Translations under genes and position numbers: made by a program
DNA from: Hippasteria phrygiana
Lineage: Eukaryota > Echinodermata > Asteroidea > Valvatida > Goniasteridae
Assembly (NCBI GenBank): GCA_037893225.1
Contig: JAZGUH010000326.1
Coordinates: 1,612,001 to 1,676,000, forward strand
DNA length: 64,000 nt
Reading direction: 5' to 3'
Notes under the pieces: model-generated
Databases searched by the model: none
The model's input: only the letters and a program-made list of their open reading frames with translations
Told to the model about the DNA's origin: nothing
Part shown: positions 38,844 to 53,800 of the stretch, piece by piece
Layout: each line of letters opens with the position of its first letter
Numbering within the stretch: position 1 is the stretch's first letter

Positions 38844-39768
38844 GTTAAAACTTGTGGAGAAAATTCAAACCTCGCAATGTTTATTTTCTTTCCGGCCAAC
38901 ATCTGTGTACATGTTACCGTCTATTTATTGCTCCATGCATGTCAAATTCCCTGGGGTATGGACTTGCTTTACTCATTCATAATTGCATGAAATATCAACC
39001 AAATTCAGTAATTTTGACATGTATGGATAGCTTAGATCTGGCGCTACATGTTGCAATTATCGGCGGCTTCTTAGAGTTAAAACTTGTGGAGAAAATTCAA
39101 ACCTCGCAATGTTTATTTTCTTTCCGGCCAACATCTGTGTGCATATTACCTTCTATTTATTGCTCCATGCCTGTCAAATTCCCTGGGGTATGACTTGCTT
39201 TACTCATTCATAATTGCATGAAATATCAACCAAATTCAGTAATTTTGACATGTATGGATAGCTTAGATCTGGCGCTACATGTTGCAATTATCGGCGGCTT
39301 CTTAGAGTTAAAACTTGTGGAGAAAATTCAAACCTCGCAATGTTTATTTTCTTTCCGGCCAACATCTGTGTGCATATTACCTTCTATTTATTGCTCCATG
39401 CCTGTCAAATTCCCTGGGGTATGACTTGCTTTACTCATTCATAATTGCATGAAATATCAACCAAATTAAGTAATTTTGACATGTATGGATAGCTTAGATC
39501 TGGCGCTACATGTTGCAATCATCGGCGGCTTCTTAGAGTTAAAACTTGTGGAGAAAATTCAAACCTCGCAATGTTTATTTTCTTTCCGGCCAACATCTGT
39601 GTACATGTTACCGTCTATTTATTGCTCCATGCATGTCAAATTCCCTGGGGTATGACTTGCTTTACTCATTCATAATTGCATGAAATATCAACCAAATTAA
39701 GTAATTTTGACATGTATGGATAGCTTAGATCTGGCGCTACATGTTGCAATTATCGGCGGCTTCTTAGA
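38844..39768 (+). repeat. Tetramer M-D-D-M, 925 bp, copy 1
   Basis: M (232) then two consecutive D monomers (231 each) and M (231). The two D monomers carry gcata, ccttct and catgcctg. The unit recurs at a shift of exactly 925 bp. Confidence 0.9.
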
Positions 39769-40693
39769 GTTAAAACTTGTGGAGAAAATTCAAACCTCGC
39801 AATGTTTATTTTCTTTCCGGCCAACATCTGTGTACATGTTACCGTCTATTTATTGCTCCATGCATGTCAAATTCCCTGGGGTATGGACTTGCTTTACTCA
39901 TTCATAATTGCATGAAATATCAACCAAATTCAGTAATTTTGACATGTATGGATAGCTTAGATCTGGCGCTACATGTTGCAATTATCGGCGGCTTCTTAGA
40001 GTTAAAACTTGTGGAGAAAATTCAAACCTCGCAATGTTTATTTTCTTTCCGGCCAACATCTGTGTGCATATTACCTTCTATTTATTGCTCCATGCCTGTC
40101 AAATTCCCTGGGGTATGACTTGCTTTACTCATTCATAATTGCATGAAATATCAACCAAATTCAGTAATTTTGACATGTATGGATAGCTTAGATCTGGCGC
40201 TACATGTTGCAATTATCGGCGGCTTCTTAGAGTTAAAACTTGTGGAGAAAATTCAAACCTCGCAATGTTTATTTTCTTTCCGGCCAACATCTGTGTGCAT
40301 ATTACCTTCTATTTATTGCTCCATGCCTGTCAAATTCCCTGGGGTATGACTTGCTTTACTCATTCATAATTGCATGAAATATCAACCAAATTAAGTAATT
40401 TTGACATGTATGGATAGCTTAGATCTGGCGCTACATGTTGCAATCATCGGCGGCTTCTTAGAGTTAAAACTTGTGGAGAAAATTCAAACCTCGCAATGTT
40501 TATTTTCTTTCCGGCCAACATCTGTGTACATGTTACCGTCTATTTATTGCTCCATGCATGTCAAATTCCCTGGGGTATGACTTGCTTTACTCATTCATAA
40601 TTGCATGAAATATCAACCAAATTAAGTAATTTTGACATGTATGGATAGCTTAGATCTGGCGCTACATGTTGCAATTATCGGCGGCTTCTTAGA
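39769..40693 (+). repeat. Tetramer M-D-D-M, 925 bp, copy 2
   Basis: Matches the previous tetramer in every diagnostic site I checked, including ttcag after M and the first D, and ttaag after the second D and the last M. Confidence 0.9.
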
Positions 40694-41156
40694 GTTAAAA
40701 CTTGTGGAGAAAATTCAAACCTCGCAATGTTTATTTTCTTTCCGGCCAACATCTGTGTACATGTTACCGTCTATTTATTGCTCCATGCATGTCAAATTCC
40801 CTGGGGTATGGACTTGCTTTACTCATTCATAATTGCATGAAATATCAACCAAATTCAGTAATTTTGACATGTATGGATAGCTTAGATCTGGCGCTACATG
40901 TTGCAATTATCGGCGGCTTCTTAGAGTTAAAACTTGTGGAGAAAATTCAAACCTCGCAATGTTTATTTTCTTTCCGGCCAACATCTGTGTGCATATTACC
41001 TTCTATTTATTGCTCCATGCCTGTCAAATTCCCTGGGGTATGACTTGCTTTACTCATTCATAATTGCATGAAAGATCAACCAAATTAAGTAATTTTGACA
41101 TGTATGGATAGCTTAGATCTGGCGCTACATGTTGCAATCATCGGCGGCTTCTTAGA
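40694..41156 (+). repeat. Partial third tetramer (M-D), 463 bp
   Basis: The first two monomers of a third M-D-D-M copy. The D is followed by gaaagatcaacc (near 41,070) and then a V monomer, so the tetramer array breaks here. The gaaagatc marker always precedes a V monomer in the window. Confidence 0.85.
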
Positions 41157-44100
41157 GTTAAAACTTGTGGAGAAAATTCAAACCTCGCAATGTTTATTTT
41201 CTTTCCGGCCAACATCTGTGTACGTGTTACCGTCTATTTATTGCTCCATGCCTGTCAAATTCCCTAGGGTATGGACTTGCTTTACTCATTCATAATTGCA
41301 TGAAATATCAACCAAATTCAGTAATTTTGACATGTATGGATAGCTTAGATCTGGCGCTACATGTTGCAATCATCGGCGGCTTCGTAGAGTTAACACTTGT
41401 GGAGAAAATTCAAACCTCGCAATGTTTATTTTCTTTCCGGCCAACATCTGTGTACATATTACCGTCTATTTATTGCTCCATGCATGTCAAATTCCCTGGG
41501 GTATGGACTTGCTTTATTCATTCATAATTGCATGAAATATCAACCAAATGCAGTAATTTTGACATGTATGGATAGCTTAGATCTGGCGCTACATGTTGCA
41601 ATCATCGGCGGCTTCTTAGAGTTAAAACTTGTGGAGAAAATTCAAACCTCGCAATGTTTATTTTCTTTCCGGCCAACATCTGTGTACATGTTACCGTCTA
41701 TTTATTGCTCCATGCATGTCAAATTCCCTAGGGTATGACTTGCTTTACTCATTCATAATTGCATGAAATATAAACCAAATACAGTAATTTTGACATGTAT
41801 GGATAGCTTAGATCTGGCGCTACATGTTGCAATTATCGGCGGCTTCTTAGAGTTAAAACTTGTGGAGAAAATTCAAACCTCGCAATGTTTATTTTCTTTC
41901 CGGCCAACATCTGTGTGCATATTACCTTCTATTTATTGCTCCATGCCTGTCAAATTCCCTGGGGTATGACTTGCTTTACTCATTCATAATTGCATGAAAT
42001 ATCAACCAAATTAAGTAATTTTGACATGTATGGATAGCTTAGATCTGGCGCTACATGTTGCAATCATCGGCGGCTTCTTAGAGTTAAAACTTGTGGAGAA
42101 AATTCAAACCTCGCAATGTTTATTTTCTTTCCGGCCAACATCTGTGTACATGTTACCGTCTATTTATTGCTCCATGCATGTCAAATTCCCTGGGGTATGG
42201 ACTTGCTTTATTCATTCATAATTGCATGAAATATCAACCAAATGCAGTAATTTTGACATGTATGGATAGCTTAGATCTGGCGCTACATGTTGCAATTATC
42301 GGCGGCTTCTTAGAGTTAAAACTTGTGGAGAAAATTCAAACCTCGCAATGTTTATTTTCTTTCCGGCCAACATCTGTGTACATGTTACCGTCTATTTATT
42401 GCTCCATGCATGTCAAATTCCCTGGGGTATGGACTTGCTTTACTCATTCATAATTGCATGAAATATCAACCAAATTCAGTCATTTTGACATGTATGGATA
42501 GCTTAGATCTGGCGCTACATGTTGCAATTATCGGCGGCTTCTTAGAGTTAACACTTGTGGAGAAAATTCAAACCTCGCAATGTTTATTTTCTTTCCGGCC
42601 AACATCTGTGTACATATTACCTTCTATTTATTGCTCCATGCATGTCAAATTCCCTGGGGTATGGACTTGCTTTATTCATTCATAATTGCATGAAATATCA
42701 ACCAAATGCAGTAATTTTGACATGTATGGATAGCTTAGATCTGGCGCTACATGTTGTAATCATCGGCGGCTTCTTAGAGTTAAAACTTGTGGAGAAATTT
42801 CAAACCTCGCAATGTTTATTTTCTTTCCGGCCAACATCTGTGTACATATTACCTTCTATTTATTGCTCCATGCATGTCAAATTCCCTGGGGTATGGACTT
42901 GCTTTATTCATTCATAATTGCATGAAATATCAACCAAATACAGTAATTTTGACATGTATGGATAGCTTAGATCTGGCGCTACATGTTGCAATTATCGGCG
43001 GCTTCTTAGAGTTAAAACTTGTGGAGAAAATTCAAACCTCGCAATGTTTATTTTCTTTCCGGCCAACATCTGTGTACATGTTACCGTCTATTTATTGCTC
43101 CATGCATGTCAAATTCCCTGGGGTATGACTTGCTTTACTCATTCATAATTGCATGAAATATCAACCAAATTCAGTAATTTTGACATGTATGGATAGCTTA
43201 GATCTGGCGCTACATGTTGCAATCATCGGCGGCTTCTTAGAGTTAAAACTTGTGGAGAAAATTCAAACCTCGCAATGTTTATTTTCTTTCCGGCCAACAT
43301 CTGTGTACATGTTACCGTCTATTTATTGCTCCATGCCTGTCAAATTCCCTGGGGTATGACTTGCTTTACTCATTCATAATTGCATGAAATATCAACCAAA
43401 TTCAGTAATTTTGACATGTATGGATAGCTTAGATCTGGCGCTACATGTTGCAATCATCGGCGGCTTCTTAGATTTAAAACTTGTGGAGAAAATTCAAACC
43501 TCGCAATGTTTATTTTCTTTCCGGCCAACATCTGTGTACATGTTACCGTCTATTTATTGCTCCATGCATGTCAAATTCCCTGGGGTATGACTTGCTTTAC
43601 TCATTCATAATTGCATGAAATATCAACCAAATTAAGTAATTTTGACATGTATGGATAGCTTAGATCTGGCGCTACATGTTGCAATCATCGGCGGCTTCTT
43701 AGAGTTAAAACTTGTGGAGAAAATTCAAACCTCGCAATGTTTATTTTCTTTCCGGCCAACATCTGTGTACATATTACCGTCTATTTATTGCTCCATGCAT
43801 GTCAAATTCCCTGGGGTATGGACTTGCTTTATTCATTCATAATTGCATGAAATATCAACCAAATGCAGTAATTTTGACATGTATGGATAGCTTAGATCTG
43901 GCGCTACATGTTGCAATCATCGGCGGCTTCTTAGAGTTAAAACTTGTGGAGAAAATTCAAACCTCGCAATGTTTATTTTCTTTCCGGCCAACATCTGTGT
44001 ACATGTTACCGTCTATTTATTGCTCCATGCATGTCAAATTCCCTAGGGTATGACTTGCTTTACTCATTCATAATTGCATGAAATATAAACCAAATACAGT

Positions 44101-46018
44101 AATTTTGACATGTATGGATAGCTTAGATCTGGCGCTACATGTTGCAATCATCGGCGGCTTCTTAGAGTTAAAACTTGTGGAGAAAATTAAAACCTCGCAA
44201 TGTTTATTTTCTTTCCGGCCAACATCTGTGTACATATTACCGTCTATTTATTGCTCCATGCATGTCAAATTCCCTGGGGTATGGACTTGCTTTATTCATT
44301 CATAATTGCATGAAATATCAACCAAATGCAGTAATTTTGACATGTATGGATAGCTTAGATCTGGCGCTACATGTTGCAATCATCGGCGGCTTCTTAGAGT
44401 TAAAACTTGTGGAGAAAATTCAAACCTCGCAATGTTTATTTTCTTTCCGGCCAACATCTGTGTACATGTTACCGTCTATTTATTGCTCCATGCATGTCAA
44501 ATTCCCTAGGGTATGACTTGCTTTACTCATTCATAATTGCATGAAATATAAACCAAATACAGTAATTTTGACATGTATGGATAGCTTAGATCTGGCGCTA
44601 CATGTTGCAATTATCGGCGGCTTCTTAGAGTTAAAACTTGTGGAGAAAATTCAAACCTCGCAATGTTTATTTTCTTTCCGGCCAACATCTGTGTACATAT
44701 TACCGTCTATTTATTGCTCCATGCATGTCAAATTCCCTGGGGTATGGACTTGCTTTATTCATTCATAATTGCATGAAATATCAACCAAATACAGTAATTT
44801 TGACATGTATGGATAGCTTAGATCTGGCGCTACATGTTGCAATTATCGGCGGCTTCTTAGAGTTAAAACTTGTGGAGAAAATTCAAACCTCGCAATGTTT
44901 ATTTTCTTTCCGGCCAACATCTGTGTACATATTTCCTTCTATTTTTTGCTCCATGCCTGTCAAATTCCCTGGGGTATGACTTGCTTTACTCATTCATAAT
45001 TGCATAATATATAAACCAAATACAGTAATTTTGACATGTATGGATAGCTTAGATCTGGCGCTACATGTTGCAATTATCGGCGGCTTCTTAGAGTTAAAAC
45101 TTGTGGAGAAAATTCAAACCTCGCAATGTTTATTTTCTTTCCGGCCAACATCTGTGTACATATTACCGTCTATTTATTGCTCCATGCATGTCAAATTCCC
45201 TGGGGTATGGACTTGCTTTATTCATTCATAATTGCATGAAATATCAACCAAATACAGTAATTTTGACATGTATGGATAGCTTAGATCTGGCGCTACATGT
45301 TGCAATTATCGGCGGCTTCTTAGAGTTAAAACTTGTGGAGAAAATTCAAACCTCGCAATGTTTATTTTCTTTGCGGCCAACATCTGTGTACATATTTCCT
45401 TCTATTTTTTGCTCCATGCCTGTCAAATTCCCAGGGGTATGACTTGCTTTACTCATTCATAATTGCATAATATATCAACCAAATTCAGTAATTTTGACAT
45501 GTATTGATAGCTTAGATCTGGCGCTACATGTTGCAATCATCGGCGGCTTCTTAGAGTTAAAACTTGTGGAGAAAATTCAAACCTCGCAATGTTTATTTTC
45601 TTTCCGGCCAACATCTGTGTACATGTTACCGTCTATTTATTGCTCCATGCATGTCAAATTCCCTGGGGTATGGACTTGCTTTACTCATTCATAATTGCAT
45701 GAAATATCAACCAAATTCAGTAATTTTGACATGTATGGATAGCTTAGATCTGGCGCTACATGTTGCAATTATCGGCGGCTTCTTAGAGTTAAAACTTGTG
45801 GAGAAAATTCAAACCTCGCAATGTTTATTTTCTTTCCGGCCAACATCTGTGTGCATATTACCTTCTATTTATTGCTCCATGCCTGTCAAATTCCCTGGGG
45901 TATGACTTGCTTTACTCATTCATAATTGCATGAAAGATCAACCAAATTAAGTAATTTTGACATGTATGGATAGCTTAGATCTGGCGCTACATGTTGCAAT
46001 CATCGGCGGCTTCTTAGA
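41157..46018 (+). repeat. V-marked HOR unit A, 21-mer, 4,862 bp
   Basis: The order is V-I-M-D-M-M-I-I-M-M-M-I-M-I-M-I-E-I-E-M-D. The V monomer has tacgtg (41,221) and is followed by ggcttcgtag. This is the longest member of the family. It holds two I-E dimers, the second E with tttgcggcc and cccagggg. A private gagaaatttc lies near 42,793. It lacks the cttgtcgag variant found in B, D and E of the family, so it branched before that change. Confidence 0.88.
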
Positions 46019-49000
46019 GTTAAAACTTGTGGAGAAAATTCAAACCTCGCAATGTTTATTTTCTTTCCGGCCAACATCTGTGTACGTGTTACCGTCTATT
46101 TATTGCTCCATGCCTGTCAAATTCCCTAGGGTATGGACTTGCTTTACTCATTCATAATTGCATGAAATATCAACCAAATTCAGTAATTTTGACATGTATG
46201 GATAGCTTAGATCTGGCGCTACATGTTGCAATCATCGGCGGCTTCGTAGAGTTAACACTTGTGGAGAAAATTCAAACCTCGCAATGTTTATTTTCTTTCC
46301 GGCCAACATCTGTGTACATATTACCGTCTATTTATTGCTCCATGCATGTCAAATTCCCTGGGGTATGGACTTGCTTTATTCATTCATAATTGCATGAAAT
46401 ATCAACCAAATGCAGTAATTTTGACATGTATGGATAGCTTAGATCTGGCGCTACATGTTGCAATCATCGGCGGCTTCTTAGAGTTAAAACTTGTGGAGAA
46501 AATTCAAACCTCGCAATGTTTATTTTCTTTCCGGCCAACATCTGTGTACATGTTACCGTCTATTTATTGCTCCATGCATGTCAAATTCCCTAGGGTATGA
46601 CTTGCTTTACTCATTCATAATTGCATGAAATATAAACCAAATACAGTAATTTTGACATGTATGGATAGCTTAGATCTGGCGCTACATGTTGCAATTATCG
46701 GCGGCTTCTTAGAGTTAAAACTTGTGGAGAAAATTCAAACCTCGCAATGTTTATTTTCTTTCCGGCCAACATCTGTGTGCATATTACCTTCTATTTATTG
46801 CTCCATGCCTGTCAAATTCCCTGGGGTATGACTTGCTTTACTCATTCATAATTGCATGAAATATCAACCAAATTAAGTAATTTTGACATGTATGGATAGC
46901 TTAGATCTGGCGCTACATGTTGCAATCATCGGCGGCTTCTTAGAGTTAAAACTTGTGGAGAAAATTCAAACCTCGCAATGTTTATTTTCTTTCCGGCCAA
47001 CATCTGTGTACATGTTACCGTCTATTTATTGCTCCATGCATGTCAAATTCCCTGGGGTATGGACTTGCTTTATTCATTCATAATTGCATGAAATATCAAC
47101 CAAATGCAGTAATTTTGACATGTATGGATAGCTTAGATCTGGCGCTACATGTTGCAATTATCGGCGGCTTCTTAGAGTTAAAACTTGTCGAGAAAATTCA
47201 AACCTCGCAATGTTTATTTTCTTTCCGGCCAACATCTGTGTACATGTTACCGTCTATTTATTGCTCCATGCATGTCAAATTCCCTGGGGTATGGACTTGC
47301 TTTACTCATTCATAATTGCATGAAATATCAACCAAATTCAGTCATTTTGACATGTATGGATAGCTTAGATCTGGCGCTACATGTTGCAATTATCGGCGGC
47401 TTCTTAGAGTTAACACTTGTGGAGAAAATTCAAACCTCGCAATGTTTATTTTCTTTCCGGCCAACATCTGTGTACATATTACCTTCTATTTATTGCTCCA
47501 TGCATGTCAAATTCCCTGGGGTATGGACTTGCTTTATTCATTCATAATTGCATGAAATATCAACCAAATGCAGTAATTTTGACATGTATGGATAGCTTAG
47601 ATCTGGCGCTACATGTTGTAATCATCGGCGGCTTCTTAGAGTTAAAACTTGTGGAGAAAATTCAAACCTCGCAATGTTTATTTTCTTTCCGGCCAACATC
47701 TGTGTACATATTACCGTCTATTTATTGCTCCATGCATGTCAAATTCCCTGGGGTATGGACTTGCTTTATTCATTCATAATTGCATGAAATATCAACCAAA
47801 TACAGTAATTTTGACATGTATGGATAGCTTAGATCTGGCGCTACATGTTGCAATTATCGGCGGCTTCTTAGAGTTAAAACTTGTGGAGAAAATTCAAACC
47901 TCGCAATGTTTATTTTCTTTCCGGCCAACATCTGTGTACATGTTACCGTCTATTTATTGCTCCATGCATGTCAAATTCCCTGGGGTATGACTTGCTTTAC
48001 TCATTCATAATTGCATGAAATATCAACCAAATACAGTAATTTTGACATGTATGGATAGCTTAGATCTGGCGCTACATGTTGCAATTATCGGCGGCTTCTT
48101 AGAGTTAAAACTTGTGGAGAAAATTCAAACCTCGCAATGTTTATTTTCTTTCCGGCCAACATCTGTGTACATATTACCGTCTATTTATTGCTCCATGCAT
48201 GTCAAATTCCCTGGGGTATGGACTTGCTTTATTCATTCATAATTGCATGAAATATCAACCAAATACAGTAATTTTGACATGTATGGATAGCTTAGATCTG
48301 GCGCTACATGTTGCAATTATCGGCGGCTTCTTAGAGTTAAAACTTGTGGAGAAAATTCAAACCTCGCAATGTTTATTTTCTTTGCGGCCAACATCTGTGT
48401 ACATATTTCCTTCTATTTTTTGCTCCATGCCTGTCAAATTCCCAGGGGTATGACTTGCTTTACTCATTCATAATTGCATAATATATCAACCAAATTCAGT
48501 AATTTTGACATGTATTGATAGCTTAGATCTGGCGCTACATGTTGCAATCATCGGCGGCTTCTTAGAGTTAAAACTTGTGGAGAAAATTCAAACCTCGCAA
48601 TGTTTATTTTCTTTCCGGCCAACATCTGTGTACATGTTACCGTCTATTTATTGCTCCATGCATGTCAAATTCCCTGGGGTATGGACTTGCTTTACTCATT
48701 CATAATTGCATGAAATATCAACCAAATGCAGTAATTTTGACATGTATGGATAGCTTAGATCTGGCGCTACATGTTGCAATCATCGGCGGCTTCTTAGAGT
48801 TAAAACTTGTGGAGAAAATTCAAACCTCGCAATGTTTATTTTCTTTCCGGCCAACATCTGTGTGCATATTACCTTCTATTTATTGCTCCATGCCTGTCAA
48901 ATTCCCTGGGGTATGACTTGCTTTACTCATTCATAATTGCATGAAAGATCAACCAAATTAAGTAATTTTGACATGTATGGATAGCTTAGATCTGGCGCTA

Positions 49001-49029
49001 CATGTTGCAATCATCGGCGGCTTCTTAGA
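46019..49029 (+). repeat. V-marked HOR unit B, 13-mer, 3,011 bp
   Basis: The order is V-I-M-D-M-M-I-I-M-I-E-M-D. It equals unit A minus eight consecutive monomers (the M-M-I-M-I-M-I-E block, 1,851 bp), and 4,862 - 1,851 = 3,011 exactly. It carries cttgtcgag near 47,184. Positions 48,728 (g) and 48,781 (c) differ from A, C and D, which have t at both. Confidence 0.9.
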
Positions 49030-50881
49030 GTTAAAACTTGTGGAGAAAATTCAAACCTCGCAATGTTTATTTTCTTTCCGGCCAACATCTGTGTACGTGT
49101 TACCGTCTATTTATTGCTCCATGCCTGTCAAATTCCCTAGGGTATGGACTTGCTTTACTCATTCATAATTGCATGAAATATCAACCAAATTCAGTAATTT
49201 TGACATGTATGGATAGCTTAGATCTGGCGCTACATGTTGCAATCATCGGCGGCTTCGTAGAGTTAACACTTGTGGAGAAAATTCAAACCTCGCAATGTTT
49301 ATTTTCTTTCCGGCCAACATCTGTGTACATATTACCGTCTATTTATTGCTCCATGCATGTCAAATTCCCTGGGGTATGGACTTGCTTTATTCATTCATAA
49401 TTGCATGAAATATCAACCAAATGCAGTAATTTTGACATGTATGGATAGCTTAGATCTGGCGCTACATGTTGCAATCATCGGCGGCTTCTTAGAGTTAAAA
49501 CTTGTGGAGAAAATTCAAACCTCGCAATGTTTATTTTCTTTCCGGCCAACATCTGTGTACATGTTACCGTCTATTTATTGCTCCATGCATGTCAAATTCC
49601 CTAGGGTATGACTTGCTTTACTCATTCATAATTGCATGAAATATAAACCAAATACAGTAATTTTGACATGTATGGATAGCTTAGATCTGGCGCTACATGT
49701 TGCAATTATCGGCGGCTTCTTAGAGTTAAAACTTGTGGAGAAAATTCAAACCTCGCAATGTTTATTTTCTTTCCGGCCAACATCTGTGTGCATATTACCT
49801 TCTATTTATTGCTCCATGCCTGTCAAATTCCCTGGGGTATGACTTGCTTTACTCATTCATAATTGCATGAAATATAAACCAAATACAGTAATTTTGACAT
49901 GTATGGATAGCTTAGATCTGGCGCTACATGTTGCAATTATCGGCGGCTTCTTAGAGTTAAAACTTGTGGAGAAAATTCAAACCTCGCAATGTTTATTTTC
50001 TTTCCGGCCAACATCTGTGTACATATTACCGTCTATTTATTGCTCCATGCATGTCAAATTCCCTGGGGTATGGACTTGCTTTATTCATTCATAATTGCAT
50101 GAAATATCAACCAAATACAGTAATTTTGACATGTATGGATAGCTTAGATCTGGCGCTACATGTTGCAATTATCGGCGGCTTCTTAGAGTTAAAACTTGTG
50201 GAGAAAATTCAAACCTCGCAATGTTTATTTTCTTTGCGGCCAACATCTGTGTACATATTTCCTTCTATTTTTTGCTCCATGCCTGTCAAATTCCCAGGGG
50301 TATGACTTGCTTTACTCATTCATAATTGCATAATATATCAACCAAATTCAGTAATTTTGACATGTATTGATAGCTTAGATCTGGCGCTACATGTTGCAAT
50401 CATCGGCGGCTTCTTAGAGTTAAAACTTGTGGAGAAAATTCAAACCTCGCAATGTTTATTTTCTTTCCGGCCAACATCTGTGTACATGTTACCGTCTATT
50501 TATTGCTCCATGCATGTCAAATTCCCTGGGGTATGGACTTGCTTTACTCATTCATAATTGCATGAAATATCAACCAAATTCAGTAATTTTGACATGTATG
50601 GATAGCTTAGATCTGGCGCTACATGTTGCAATTATCGGCGGCTTCTTAGAGTTAAAACTTGTGGAGAAAATTCAAACCTCGCAATGTTTATTTTCTTTCC
50701 GGCCAACATCTGTGTGCATATTACCTTCTATTTATTGCTCCATGCCTGTCAAATTCCCTGGGGTATGACTTGCTTTACTCATTCATAATTGCATGAAAGA
50801 TCAACCAAATTAAGTAATTTTGACATGTATGGATAGCTTAGATCTGGCGCTACATGTTGCAATCATCGGCGGCTTCTTAGA
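49030..50881 (+). repeat. V-marked HOR unit C, 8-mer, 1,852 bp
   Basis: The order is V-I-M-D-I-E-M-D. It equals unit B minus five consecutive monomers (M-M-I-I-M, 1,159 bp), and 3,011 - 1,159 = 1,852 exactly. The cttgtcgag monomer lies in the missing block. Confidence 0.9.
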
Positions 50882-53800
50882 GTTAAAACTTGTGGAGAAA
50901 ATTCAAACCTCGCAATGTTTATTTTCTTTCCGGCCAACATCTGTGTACGTGTTACCGTCTATTTATTGCTCCATGCCTGTCAAATTCCCTAGGGTATGGA
51001 CTTGCTTTACTCATTCATAATTGCATGAAATATCAACCAAATTCAGTAATTTTGACATGTATGGATAGCTTAGATCTGGCGCTACATGTTGCAATCATCG
51101 GCGGCTTCGTAGAGTTAACACTTGTGGAGAAAATTCAAACCTCGCAATGTTTATTTTCTTTCCGGCCAACATCTGTGTACATATTACCGTCTATTTATTG
51201 CTCCATGCATGTCAAATTCCCTGGGGTATGGACTTGCTTTATTCATTCATAATTGCATGAAATATCAACCAAATGCAGTAATTTTGACATGTATGGATAG
51301 CTTAGATCTGGCGCTACATGTTGCAATCATCGGCGGCTTCTTAGAGTTAAAACTTGTGGAGAAAATTCAAACCTCGCAATGTTTATTTTCTTTCCGGCCA
51401 ACATCTGTGTACATGTTACCGTCTATTTATTGCTCCATGCATGTCAAATTCCCTAGGGTATGACTTGCTTTACTCATTCATAATTGCATGAAATATAAAC
51501 CAAATACAGTAATTTTGACATGTATGGATAGCTTAGATCTGGCGCTACATGTTGCAATTATCGGCGGCTTCTTAGAGTTAAAACTTGTGGAGAAAATTCA
51601 AACCTCGCAATGTTTATTTTCTTTCCGGCCAACATCTGTGTGCATATTACCTTCTATTTATTGCTCCATGCCTGTCAAATTCCCTGGGGTATGACTTGCT
51701 TTACTCATTCATAATTGCATGAAATATCAACCAAATTAAGTAATTTTGACATGTATGGATAGCTTAGATCTGGCGCTACATGTTGCAATCATCGGCGGCT
51801 TCTTAGAGTTAAAACTTGTGGAGAAAATTCAAACCTCGCAATGTTTATTTTCTTTCCGGCCAACATCTGTGTACATGTTACCGTCTATTTATTGCTCCAT
51901 GCATGTCAAATTCCCTGGGGTATGGACTTGCTTTATTCATTCATAATTGCATGAAATATCAACCAAATGCAGTAATTTTGACATGTATGGATAGCTTAGA
52001 TCTGGCGCTACATGTTGCAATTATCGGCGGCTTCTTAGAGTTAAAACTTGTCGAGAAAATTCAAACCTCGCAATGTTTATTTTCTTTCCGGCCAACATCT
52101 GTGTACATGTTACCGTCTATTTATTGCTCCATGCATGTCAAATTCCCTGGGGTATGGACTTGCTTTACTCATTCATAATTGCATGAAATATCAACCAAAT
52201 TCAGTCATTTTGACATGTATGGATAGCTTAGATCTGGCGCTACATGTTGCAATTATCGGCGGCTTCTTAGAGTTAACACTTGTGGAGAAAATTCAAACCT
52301 CGCAATGTTTATTTTCTTTCCGGCCAACATCTGTGTACATATTACCTTCTATTTATTGCTCCATGCATGTCAAATTCCCTGGGGTATGGACTTGCTTTAT
52401 TCATTCATAATTGCATGAAATATCAACCAAATGCAGTAATTTTGACATGTATGGATAGCTTAGATCTGGCGCTACATGTTGTAATCATCGGCGGCTTCTT
52501 AGAGTTAAAACTTGTGGAGAAAATTCAAACCTCGCAATGTTTATTTTCTTTCCGGCCAACATCTGTGTACATATTACCGTCTATTTATTGCTCCATGCAT
52601 GTCAAATTCCCTGGGGTATGGACTTGCTTTATTCATTCATAATTGCATGAAATATCAACCAAATACAGTAATTTTGACATGTATGGATAGCTTAGATCTG
52701 GCGCTACATGTTGCAATTATCGGCGGCTTCTTAGAGTTAAAACTTGTGGAGAAAATTCAAACCTCGCAATGTTTATTTTCTTTCCGGCCAACATCTGTGT
52801 ACATGTTACCGTCTATTTATTGCTCCATGCATGTCAAATTCCCTGGGGTATGACTTGCTTTACTCATTCATAATTGCATGAAATATCAACCAAATACAGT
52901 AATTTTGACATGTATGGATAGCTTAGATCTGGCGCTACATGTTGCAATTATCGGCGGCTTCTTAGAGTTAAAACTTGTGGAGAAAATTCAAACCTCGCAA
53001 TGTTTATTTTCTTTCCGGCCAACATCTGTGTACATATTACCGTCTATTTATTGCTCCATGCATGTCAAATTCCCTGGGGTATGGACTTGCTTTATTCATT
53101 CATAATTGCATGAAATATCAACCAAATACAGTAATTTTGACATGTATGGATAGCTTAGATCTGGCGCTACATGTTGCAATTATCGGCGGCTTCTTAGAGT
53201 TAAAACTTGTGGAGAAAATTCAAACCTCGCAATGTTTATTTTCTTTGCGGCCAACATCTGTGTACATATTTCCTTCTATTTTTTGCTCCATGCCTGTCAA
53301 ATTCCCAGGGGTATGACTTGCTTTACTCATTCATAATTGCATAATATATCAACCAAATTCAGTAATTTTGACATGTATTGATAGCTTAGATCTGGCGCTA
53401 CATGTTGCAATCATCGGCGGCTTCTTAGAGTTAAAACTTGTGGAGAAAATTCAAACCTCGCAATGTTTATTTTCTTTCCGGCCAACATCTGTGTACATGT
53501 TACCGTCTATTTATTGCTCCATGCATGTCAAATTCCCTGGGGTATGGACTTGCTTTACTCATTCATAATTGCATGAAATATCAACCAAATTCAGTAATTT
53601 TGACATGTATGGATAGCTTAGATCTGGCGCTACATGTTGCAATTATCGGCGGCTTCTTAGAGTTAAAACTTGTGGAGAAAATTCAAACCTCGCAATGTTT
53701 ATTTTCTTTCCGGCCAACATCTGTGTGCATATTACCTTCTATTTATTGCTCCATGCCTGTCAAATTCCCTGGGGTATGACTTGCTTTACTCATTCATAAT

